A DNA stretch of 64,000 bases from Dermacentor variabilis (lineage: Eukaryota > Arthropoda > Arachnida > Ixodida > Ixodidae): the NCBI RefSeq assembly GCF_050947875.1, contig NC_134573.1:54300115-54364114 (forward strand). The letters run 5' to 3'. A program made the position numbers and the translations under genes. The notes under the pieces were generated by a model. That model worked only from the letters and a program-made list of their open reading frames with translations, was not told the DNA's origin and did not search any database. Every line of letters starts with the position of its first letter. Position 1 is the stretch's first letter. Positions 1 to 10,755 of the stretch are shown here, piece by piece.

Positions 1-131
1 TGCGCACCCGCCATGGTTGCTTAGTGCATATGGTGTTGGGCTGATAAGCACGAGGTCGCGGGATCTAATCCCGGTGACGGCGGCCGTATTTCGACGGAGG
101 CTAAATGCGAGAACACTCGCGTAGTTATATT
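1..131 (+). mobile_element. Ruka-type tRNA-derived SINE, first part (split copy)
   Basis: The tRNA-like head reads forward: a box-B-like GGGATCTAATCCC lies near position 57, followed by the family-typical GGCGGCCG and the AAATGCGAGAACAC block. The copy stops near 131, where a second SINE starts in the opposite orientation. Its missing tail reappears at 369-482, so this is probably the left part of a single element split by an insertion. Family assignment is from memory of the tick Ruka SINE family. Confidence 0.6.
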
Positions 132-368
132 TAAATTGAATTATGGTGTTTTACGTGCCAGAACCACTTTCTGATTATAAGGCACGCCGTAGTGGGAGAC
201 ACCGGAAATTTAGACCACCTAGGGTTCTTTGACGTGCGCCTAAATCTAAGTTAAAAGGGTGTTTTCGCATTTATCCCCCATCGAAATGCGGCCGCCGTGA
301 CCGGGATTCGATCCCGCAACCTCTTGCTCAGCTGCCTAACACCATAGCCAATAAGCAACGACGGCGGG
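132..368 (-). mobile_element. Ruka-type SINE, full-length antisense copy
   Basis: Read on the minus strand, this starts with the tRNA-like head (GGGATCGAATCCCGG near 305-319, a good pol III box B), followed by the GCGGCCGC block and the conserved tail that includes GGCACGCCGTAGTG on the plus strand. It ends in an A-rich 3' end near 132. It appears inserted into the plus-oriented SINE on either side. Confidence 0.65.
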
Positions 369-482
369 TTTACCTAGATTAAGGTGTACGTTAAAGCCCC
401 AGGTGGCAAAAATTTCCAGATTCCCCCACTACGGCGTGCCTCATAATTAGTGATTTTGGCACGTAAAACCCCATAATTTTTT
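369..482 (+). mobile_element. Ruka-type SINE, tail part (split copy)
   Basis: This is the forward tail of the same SINE family: CTAGATTAAGGTGTACG, then CCCCCACTACGGCGTGCC, ending in CCCCATAATTTTTT. It continues the consensus approximately where the copy at 1-131 stops, so the two pieces together make one element interrupted by the antisense SINE. Confidence 0.6.
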
Positions 483-1009
483 AGCCGCTGTGCGGCTGAG
501 CGCAAGGTCACACCCCTGGCCGCCGTCCTATTTTGGCCGAATGCAACAACACTCGTGCACCATGAATTGGTTGCACGTTGGAGAAACCCGAGTTGTCAAA
601 ATTGTTCTAGAGCCCCCCTTCCCCCCTCCCCCCCTCTTCTCTGGCATGCCTTATATTAAGGTTTTGCATGTTGCGGGTAATATTCGAGAACCTGATTTTA
701 ACTTTTTGTCCACGATTAGGGTGGTTTCAGCTGTGGCAGACATAACCATGTTCTAGCACAGCCTACGCGTATCTTGCGCGCTGTCACGCTATTTGAAGTA
801 ACGAGATTTAAAAAGAAAGAAAAACTTGCTGCCAGATTAATCCGCAGCAGCTGCAACGAATTTGGCGAGCACTTCACCGTCTGGAAAGCTCTGGATACCA
901 CGAGTCAGAAAAACACGGCTGCTGTCACGATTAGCCAGCTCGCGTGAGAGGTTCTACGGCCAAATACGGAGCCCGCTTTTTCGGGCTCCGTGTCTTTGCG
1001 GGCTCCGCA
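483..1009. other. Unassigned, with a short GC-rich hairpin
   Basis: No coding or repeat signature recognised. At 966-991 two perfect 10-bp arms (ACGGAGCCCG and CGGGCTCCGT) flank a CTTTTT loop, and a third partial copy (GGGCTCCGC) follows. A pyrimidine run lies near 615-640. Confidence 0.4.
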
Positions 1010-1672
1010 AATTTGCATAATATGACAAGAGTGTATGACGAATATAATGATAGGTCATGACATGGATGTCATCACATGCCCGTCATGTACGTCATGAAAC
1101 AGTCGCCTACGTCTTGGTACTCTCATGGTCGTTACGTTAAGTTGGTATATATTAAAACTGGCATAGTATGAGAAGAGTGTATGACGAACGTAAATGATCG
1201 GTCATGACATGAATGTGATCCCATGCGTGTCACGTAGATCATGAAGCAGCCGCCTACGTCTTTGTATGTACCAAAATTGGTATAGTATGACAAGAGTGTA
1301 TGACGAAAATAAATGATAGGTCATGGCATGAATGTCATCACATGCTTGTCGTGTAGGTCATGAAACAGTCGCCTACGTTTTCGTACTCTCATGGTCGTTT
1401 CGTTAACTTGGTATATATTAGAACTGGCATAGTATGAGAAGAGTCTATGACGAACGTAAATGATCGGTCATGACATGAATGTCATCCCACGCGTGTCACG
1501 TAGATCATGAAGCAGCCGCCTATGTCTTTGTACGTACCAAAATTGGTATAGTATGACAAGAGTGTATGACGAACATAAATGATAGGTCATGTCATGGATG
1601 TCATCACAGGCGCGTCATGTATGTCATGAAACAGTTGCCTACGTCTTGGCGCTCTCATGGTCGTTTCGTTAG
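1010..1672 (+). repeat. Dimeric higher-order satellite, 266-bp period
   Basis: Two related monomers alternate. Type A (about 146 bp, ATGACAAGAGTGTATGACGA) starts at 1022, 1287 and 1553. Type B (about 119 bp, ATGAGAAGAGTGTATGACGA) starts at 1168 and 1434. The A-B-A-B-A order gives a higher-order period of 265-266 bp. Both types share a core with the near-palindrome GGTCATGACATGAATGTC and a CGCCTACGTCTT block. Type A alone carries the CTCATGGTCGTT segment. The last A unit is cut at about 1672. Open frames here are by-products of the repeat. Confidence 0.9.
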
Positions 1673-3390
1673 CTTCGTGGGCTCCCCCCACACTAGTCGC
1701 ATAACATCGATTCGCACAGGGCATGCGATCTGCTGGCATTTTTTTATTAGGAAAGCCCGACAGCATGCCAACTTTTTAGCGCACTTATTGGCTTATAAGG
1801 AGTGCTTTTTTTTGTGTGTAGTCCTAAACCGCTACTATGATCGGCAAACAAGCGCTGTGGCTGTGTGTTGCGGCGTGTTCGTATGACTGCGGCATTGCTA
1901 CACACGCCGTTTTTCCTATTGCAAGAACAGTACCAGCATTTCATTTATTCACAAAGATGTCTGGCCACTTTTATGTGCCCGACAGCCACTCAAAAAATAT
2001 TTCAACATATTTTAAGATGAAAAAACTATTTTCTTTTATTTATTCTCGGAAATAATTGCCTCTACCCTCGGTCAAGCTAACAATGTCCCACGAAAAATGG
2101 TGTGCTGCAATAACCACCTCCAACTCAGTCCTATGGCATAGTGCTTGTAGCATCGGGCATGTCACATGTATTCCTATTGTATTATGCAAATTTCGTTTTC
2201 GTACAATAAGAGAAAATCAATGCAGCAAATAACCACAATTATCTTTCAAGGCAAAATAATGTTATAGTAGTGGGTTCTGGGCCGTATAATAAGGGTTACC
2301 TCAGGCATAGATAAAGTTATTCGTGCAACCTCTAAGGGGCAATCCCGCAAATATGCGCCTAAGACGAAGCGCACCCCATGATCCAATGAACCCCATGAAC
2401 GTTCGTAGGCTCTCCACAACGCCTACGAACGCTATGACGGCCAGCGCGGGCCACGTCATGAGAGAGAGCATTCATTTTATTTTTTTCTACGCCGCTAATT
2501 GCAACCAAAATTAGTGATGAGCTTCTTTATACGTCTAGAAATCCACAACACAATAAGAAAACACATCTGTTTTAGCAAAAATGCCGATTTTATCCCCGGA
2601 TTTACCCGCCCCTCCCTATAACTGCGACATATGTACACAAGCACATGCGAAGCGTCAGAACAGATGCGTCGCATATGCATAGACCATTATCATGTGCAAT
2701 GGGCATGATAATGATAGCGTTATCTATACCCCTCGGTATTTCTGGGTTCCGGCTGAACTGATCGGAAAGAAGTAATGCAATGTGTGCAGCTGTGCGCGTG
2801 CGGATCATTTACATTCCCAAACATTGAAAGGCATCAGCCATTTCTTACAGTATGCAGCTATGGGGCGGGAACGGAGATCGTTGTTCGGCGCGTTCGTTCG
2901 GTTACCAGCGTACGCGGTTGGACTAGGCCGCGCCGACGTGTTCGGCCTCGGGACGCGGCCGCGTTTTTGGCGCTTTCAAAATGAGAACATGCTCCTGTCA
3001 ATCATCTTGCAACCGAGCACATCGCGTGCTAGGATAAGATCGCGACGGTGAGTTGTGAAGTTGGAACAAGTGGATTGGATTGGGCTCAAACGGCCACTGC
3101 GGCCTTGGAATGGCATGTTAGTGTCCAATCCATAGTCTATTTTGAGAAAATGGCGCTTTCGACGGGAACTACGGTTGTTCCGCTGGCGTTGCTTGGGAAG
3201 GAAGGTGAGCTGTTGGAGGTGCGAAACGCGTTTCAAAAGGTCACAGAAAGCGAATTCCGGCGCAGCTTTTGTTTCTCGAAACAAATAGTGCGTTGGTTGG
3301 GCGGCGAACTAGACCCCGTCACCGCGTGCCTGCGAAGCAATGGAATGTTGTTGCTACTTCTTGGAAAGTGCGCAAGTGTTCCCGCCGTTT
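1673..3390. other. Unassigned, no supported gene
   Basis: Mixed-composition DNA with short overlapping frames on both strands and no domain I recognise. A small hairpin lies at 2400-2431: 11-bp arms around GTTCGTAGGC and GCCTACGAAC with a 10-base loop. Nothing else supports a feature. Confidence 0.4.
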
Positions 3391-3394
3391 CTCT

Positions 3395-4283
3395 TTTAAC
3401 GCGATAGTGTTAAGGAGCTCGTGTCGCAGAAAAGCCGGTGTCGGCGGCGTTGGCCGTGAGCGACAAATCTCAGAAGGAACTTCATAAGTAAAAAACAACT
3501 TGCAAGATTGGCTGGGTGGGAATCCAACCAGGGTCTCCGCAGTGTGAGACGAAGACGCTACCACTCAGCCATGAGTTCGATGGACCAAAGTAGGTTAAAA
3601 GCGCCTTTAGTGAATGCGGTGTTGCCTGAGAAACGTGCCGCAGAAAGTTATACTGCGGTGTATATCGGTGAGTATGAGCATATAAGTTACATAAGTCGCA
3701 GTTACACGAGTAGTGAAGTACGTTTCCGCTACATTTCTTCTGCGCCTTGCGCACATGCAGAGCCATCTTGCGGGAAACAGAAGACACCCTCCTCGCAATG
3801 AACGGCGCTGCCTCGACAGATGGCGCGCCATTCGCCCGCATGACGCGGCTTTTCTTTCCGCTCACAGCGCGATTCCTAGGTGCAGCTTTCGATGCGGGAC
3901 GCCGCTGACGTGATGGCTGCGCCGTAGCGCGTCTGTTGGGAAAGCGTCCCCTGCGATATGTGCCATGCTGCTGGCGAGAAGCCATGCGTCTGCGTGGTGC
4001 TCCCGAGATAGAGGACGATCCCATGGAGGCGTCAGCCCCATGATCACGTCCGCCTTCATGGCGCGTCACGGCCCGGCTGTTCATGCTGATTACGACGTTC
4101 GGCTCGCGTAGATCGTTTCTCCCTCCATGACACCGAGTTCGTTGGTTCGTTCCGCTTGTTCAGGTGCACGTTTCGTCATTGTGTGACTCAAGAGCATGCC
4201 GAGCGAATTAGTGGGCGGTGCGAACGGGGTGCGATAACGCTATCGCGTTCCACTCTTGAAGGCGAAGCTTAAGCGTCCTCCAA
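3395..4283 (-). repeat. Composite dispersed repeat with tRNA-like promoter, copy 1
   Basis: This aligns along its length with 32262-33294. Both copies run from a TTAACGCGATA edge to a CGTCCTCC edge. A tRNA-like segment lies on the minus strand: box A TGGCTGAGTGG (3561-3571) and box B like GGTTGGATTCC (about 3520-3530), separated by a CTCACAC loop. Compared with the other copy, this one lacks about 140 bp near 3840. A minus-strand 200-codon frame (4084-3482) spans it, but the other copy does not keep that frame, so it is not treated as a gene. Likely a non-autonomous element; its class is unknown. Confidence 0.7.
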
Positions 4284-4917
4284 ATTTTTTTCCCCGCTGT
4301 GTGCGACATCACCTAGATACGACGCAGGCAAACTAGTAGTTAGAAATTGTAGTAGTCATACGCATTACTATTTGAGATCGTGTTTAAGCTTGGGCAGACA
4401 AAAGAAGACATTTTTATGTAAGCATTTTATTCATTGGAAGAGGAGAAACATTTCATTTTTTAGTATACTGTCTTCAAGCAGGCGAAAACAAACGAGTGAA
4501 ATATACTTCCGGGGAGCTTTACAAATTTTTATCAAGTTTTATGGATGAATATTATTAGTGGTTGGTCGGCATCAATAATGTCAACTATCTTCTTTTTCTT
4601 TTCTTCATTTGCTTTTGATGAAACCAAACGACACAAATAAGTGTTTGGGCGTAATGCGCTGCTATAAAGCTTAATAAATTCCGGTTAATATGGGAGACTT
4701 GAGCACTAACTTCGCTTTGTTAAAGTTGTTAAAGTTTCTCGAGCATGATACGTTGGTGACTTCATCAGAATTACCTTTGTAATAGCAATCTTTCAAATCC
4801 TGCTTACATAAGCTCCCTCTATGTAACTTCCCAGAAAACACCAATACTCTGCGCCGAAGGCATCGTAAAGAGCAATCAAGCTATATTTGTAGAATAATAC
4901 ATTCAGTGTAAACATAC
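4284..4917. other. Unassigned AT-rich DNA
   Basis: AT-rich sequence without recognisable repeat or coding signature. If the exon at 4969-4918 is real, this is its downstream intron. Confidence 0.35.
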
Positions 4918-4969
4918 CTGTGACAAGAGTTAGCGAGGCCGCAAATATTGAGATCGCGCCCACACTTTG
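4918..4969 (-). CDS. Candidate internal exon of a membrane protein
   Basis: On the minus strand a strong polypyrimidine tract and acceptor (TTTTATTTTTTGCAG) precede 52 bases, followed by a good donor (CAG then GTATGT at 4917-4912). In phase 0 the segment encodes a hydrophobic stretch (QSVGAISIFAASLTLVT) compatible with one transmembrane helix. One other phase is also open. The orientation matches the SLC5-like first exon at 51,575-51,234, about 46 kb upstream in transcription, so it could belong to the same gene. Residue similarity to SLC5 helices is too weak to claim this. It may also be a chance match. Confidence 0.28.
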
Positions 4970-5432
4970 CTGCAAAAAATAAAACAAAGATAGCAACTGT
5001 CAAAAAATATCAGCTATTTAGGTGCTCATTGCATTCGCTGAAGAGCGAAGGAATCTTAATGTCTTGTGTTTTGTTTTGTTTTCAAATGGTGCTACCTTCA
5101 ACATTGCGATATAGGTTGAAGTACCTGAACTAATCACTTGAGCATATAAGAGGCTGTGCAAGTGCTAGACAACATTGACCAGGTTCTTTCAAAATACCAG
5201 TGTACTCTACTGCTGATAATGATCTGCGATGTTCTTCGAAACCACCCACAGCAGGTCAAGTTATTGTTTTCTTTCTAGGCTCACTTACTTACATGGATTA
5301 ATAACAGTCTATTTGAATCTTCACTATTTCAGCGCTGCCTTACCAGGCAACTATTAGGCAACAACAAAAAAATAAATTGTTTGTGGTGCATACTTTTCCG
5401 CATGTATTCCTCTTGACCACATTCGAAGGAAC
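4970..5432. other. Unassigned
   Basis: AT-rich DNA upstream of the tandem duplication. No coding or repeat signature seen. Confidence 0.35.
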
Positions 5433-7931
<2,499 letters not shown>

Positions 7932-9044
7932 TAACGCACGCTGTCAGGGAGATGAAGCCGTTGAAGCGCATACGAATGTACTGCCGGAATGAAAAGGAAT
8001 GCATTTATCAGTGTGTTTCATCCGACATTACTAAATCGAACAAAAGCAAGAAAGTATTAACCACTATTACGTTATATCTCCAATGGGCTGAAAACTTGTT
8101 CTCGTAACATGAACTTCTCAGACACATAATCGAAGTCATCATAATTCCACTCTGTTTACGTATATACCAGCCTTATCGTGATTGTTGTAGCTTATGTACA
8201 CCTTCAACCCCGCTATTGTAAAGCGCACACACGATGCCTAACCTTACACGAAAATGTCTGCCGTACCTGCGACGCGGCTTCTTATTGACACTGAAAAGTG
8301 GGAGTGGTGCCCTCTCGCATGCGACGTCGCCTGGTAGACTCCGCCGGCTGCTGCTGCTGCGCGCGCGCTTCTTACGTGAAGGTTAGTCGACGCGCTTGGT
8401 CGACCTGCTTTTGTCAAATTATTAAAATGGCTTGGGTTTGCAGGTTTATAGTAAAGTATGTACGGAATATTCCGGAAGTAAAATCGAGACGAGCAATCAC
8501 GCTAATGCGACAGGAATGCGTTCGCGTTAGATTACCCCTATTTTGACCATTTTTCGTGTTCCTGTTTTGGCGCGGAGTGATGACACGAACATCAATAAAA
8601 GTGTTGAAACGAATGTTTGTGCTATCATCTTTCAGAATATGTTCGGCATGTCGGAAGGCCATATGCCGTCTACTATTAAATCCAGGAGGGGGGGGGTGTA
8701 TTTGCACCGAGTCACGACCTCACGGTTTTGGGGTGCATAAAATGTCCGATAAGATACTTTACGGATTCTCTGGCCGACTTGTGAAAGGTAACTTCGATGA
8801 ACGTGCTTTACTTGGCGGAGATGGACTCGTTGGTCTTGACAAGACGAAGGCCGACTCTTTTGTCGAGTTCTTGGATGAACTTGTGGTGCTTCTTGATGTC
8901 CTAGTTAAAGGATCGCTGCATGGCGTCTGCATTCTTCCTTCGACGCTCTTGTACAGAATCACTCGTGCCACTCGCAGAAAGCGCGGCGTCCATCGGTGTT
9001 TTTACCTATACAGCACACTGTGGGGCTATTGTTCCGCGCTTGCT
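7932..9044. other. Unassigned; no supported gene
   Basis: This contains several frames, including a plus-strand 181-codon frame (8556-9101, non-ATG region upstream) and a minus-strand 97-codon frame (8707-8414). I recognise no domain in either. A G run lies near 8689-8696 and a CTGCTG run near 8348. Could be an unclassified dispersed repeat. Confidence 0.35.
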
Positions 9045-9130
9045 GCTGCTGATGATGATGATTTATTGGCATCCCCTTTGAAACAAGGCGGTGACAAATA
9101 GTCACCTGACCTCCTTGAGTGATTTATATA
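9045..9130 (-). mobile_element. 3' end of a non-LTR retrotransposon (CR1-like tail)
   Basis: On the minus strand the sequence ends ...ATGCCAATAAATCATCATCA, a 3' terminus with an ATC-type repeat that I associate with a common tick CR1-like LINE tail. The CTATTTGTCACCGCCTTG block before it belongs to the same tail. No coding part is present. Confidence 0.4.
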
Positions 9131-9771
9131 TTCTATACATGCATAGTTATGATATACTTCCCTAATATCACTTAGCGCCATCTAGTGCCACCACCGCGAA
9201 GACTGGTCTTGCCCTCACAAAAGCATGACGCATCGGTGCGTGTGAATGCTTGCTTAGAAGCTCCTCATGCGCCACCGGGCTTCCTTCGCGCACTTCGGAT
9301 GGATCGATGCTGGGTGTATTTTATGAGCGTCCCCTTTAAAACGACGACATGGTTTGCACTACCAACTCCTTTTTCTTATTTTGACTAATGTCTTATCTTC
9401 TTTTAGCAGACAAAAACTTTCCAGCATCAAACTTTCTGAATCATTCTTGGAGACAGTTTTCTTATGCCGAATTTGTTTGTGGTCGTTCTACTTTTCTGCT
9501 TCCAATCGCCTTTTACTAAACTATACTGCGGACATGTTTATTTACCCCTGCTATCCCTGAACCCAAGCACTTAAATGAATCCACGAGATCCTAAACCAAT
9601 AGCTGGGTCTTCACATTCTAATAAAACATGTTACGTCGTTTTCCTAGCTTTACCACAGCAAGGAAATGCGTCTTTGTTTTTTTCCTTCGTCTATATCGCT
9701 TTAAAGGTACGCGTTCTGAGACATCCTAATTTCGCTTCGAAAAGTAAAGATGCTCCCTTGAAGTTATAATT
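9131..9771. other. Unassigned; possibly LINE 3' UTR
   Basis: T-rich plus strand with short frames only. It may include the 3' untranslated part of the antisense L2-like element that begins at 9772, but nothing fixes this. Confidence 0.3.
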
Positions 9772-10755
9772 TTTTTCTTTCCTGATTTCGTTTTTATCTC
9801 GAGGGCAGTTACTCATATCCGGTTTCTTTTCTATTGCCGAAATCCAGGAGATTGTCGCCGTCTATATGACTTTGCGTTTAATGTTCTCTGTTGATATGCT
9901 GCGTACCTTACCAGTCGCATACTTGCTGGTAAGCTTCCTAGTTCCTTTCCTCCAATGTAAGGCATTATGTTCTCTTTCCTGCACAAATATTTGAACACAC
10001 TCGCAACCCATTTACTTTCTTTCATATTCCTCATTCGTTCTTCCAAATCAATTTCACCCTGAGCATCCCTCACTTCAAAACTTGTCCAGCCCATATCATT
10101 CTGTCCAACTTGATTTTTGGCCTTCCCTTAAGCACCCAATGCGAGGCGTCCCGCTGACCTTTAGTTTCCATCGAGTTCTGACTGCAACCCTGACTTCAAG
10201 CAAACAAGCGCATTTCCAAATGCAAGTCCTTGAAACACTACATCCTTACATATCATCCGGAGCACATCGTACCTATCGTGTACCCATAGCCTTCTGTATT
10301 TCATTATGACCGCATTTCTCTTCCCTCTTCCTATTATTGTTTTTCTTGTGTTTAGATACACCTATTGCCTTCGTTTATACATTTAGCAAGGTATCTGTAT
10401 TCTTTTGCTCGACGTATTTCCTGCAGCTGTACTGACATTGTATGTTGACTGATTTCATTGAATACCATACGACCTGATTTTTAACGCTAAATTTCAATCC
10501 TGAATTTTCACTTTCCTCTCCACACATATTAGCCAGACGTTGAAAAAGGCTTTGCCTGTTAGCAAACAACACAATGTCGGCTGCATAAAAAAGAAACACC
10601 GGAGCTGCTGCTCTACCATTGTGCCCGTCAATTAGCACGACAGATTAGACCTATTGATTCGTTCTAGTGCACTTTTCATTCTTACCAAGTGCGTCATAAA
10701 AGCAGAAGGGATAAAGGACACCCCTGTCTCAGTTCTTAGGTGATACCAGCATTCT
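9772..10755 (-). mobile_element. L2/CR1-like LINE, 3' part of RT and C-terminus (decayed)
   Basis: Minus-strand translation in shifting frames gives, in order: a degenerate motif-B block (about 10735-10690), then FYAADIVLFA (a decayed YADD motif C, about 10590) with LQRLANMCGEES-like sequence, then RNAVIMKYRRLW and LRMI with FGNALVCLKSG (10361-10161), then MGWTSFEVRDAQ and EERMRNMKESKW (10094 onward). This order is that of tick L2/CR1-like LINEs. Many stops and frameshifts make it a dead copy. Its upstream half lies at 13498-14520, beyond the I-like insertion. Confidence 0.75.

Noticed and set aside
966..991. A rho-independent bacterial terminator
   Set aside because: The hairpin is good, but the surrounding DNA is clearly animal and no bacterial gene precedes it.
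1010..1672. A CRISPR array, because of regular repeats
   Set aside because: The repeats are 119-147 bp monomers without short unique spacers; this is satellite DNA.
1566..2055. Protein-coding frames of 66-106 codons
   Set aside because: They begin inside the satellite array and show no conserved domain.
3505..3580. A functional tRNA gene
   Set aside because: Boxes A and B are tRNA-like, but the acceptor stem does not pair and the segment is part of a dispersed repeat also found at about 32385-32455.
3482..4084. A 200-codon minus-strand frame as a gene
   Set aside because: It lies wholly in a dispersed repeat; the second copy at 32262-33294 does not preserve the frame, and no domain is visible.
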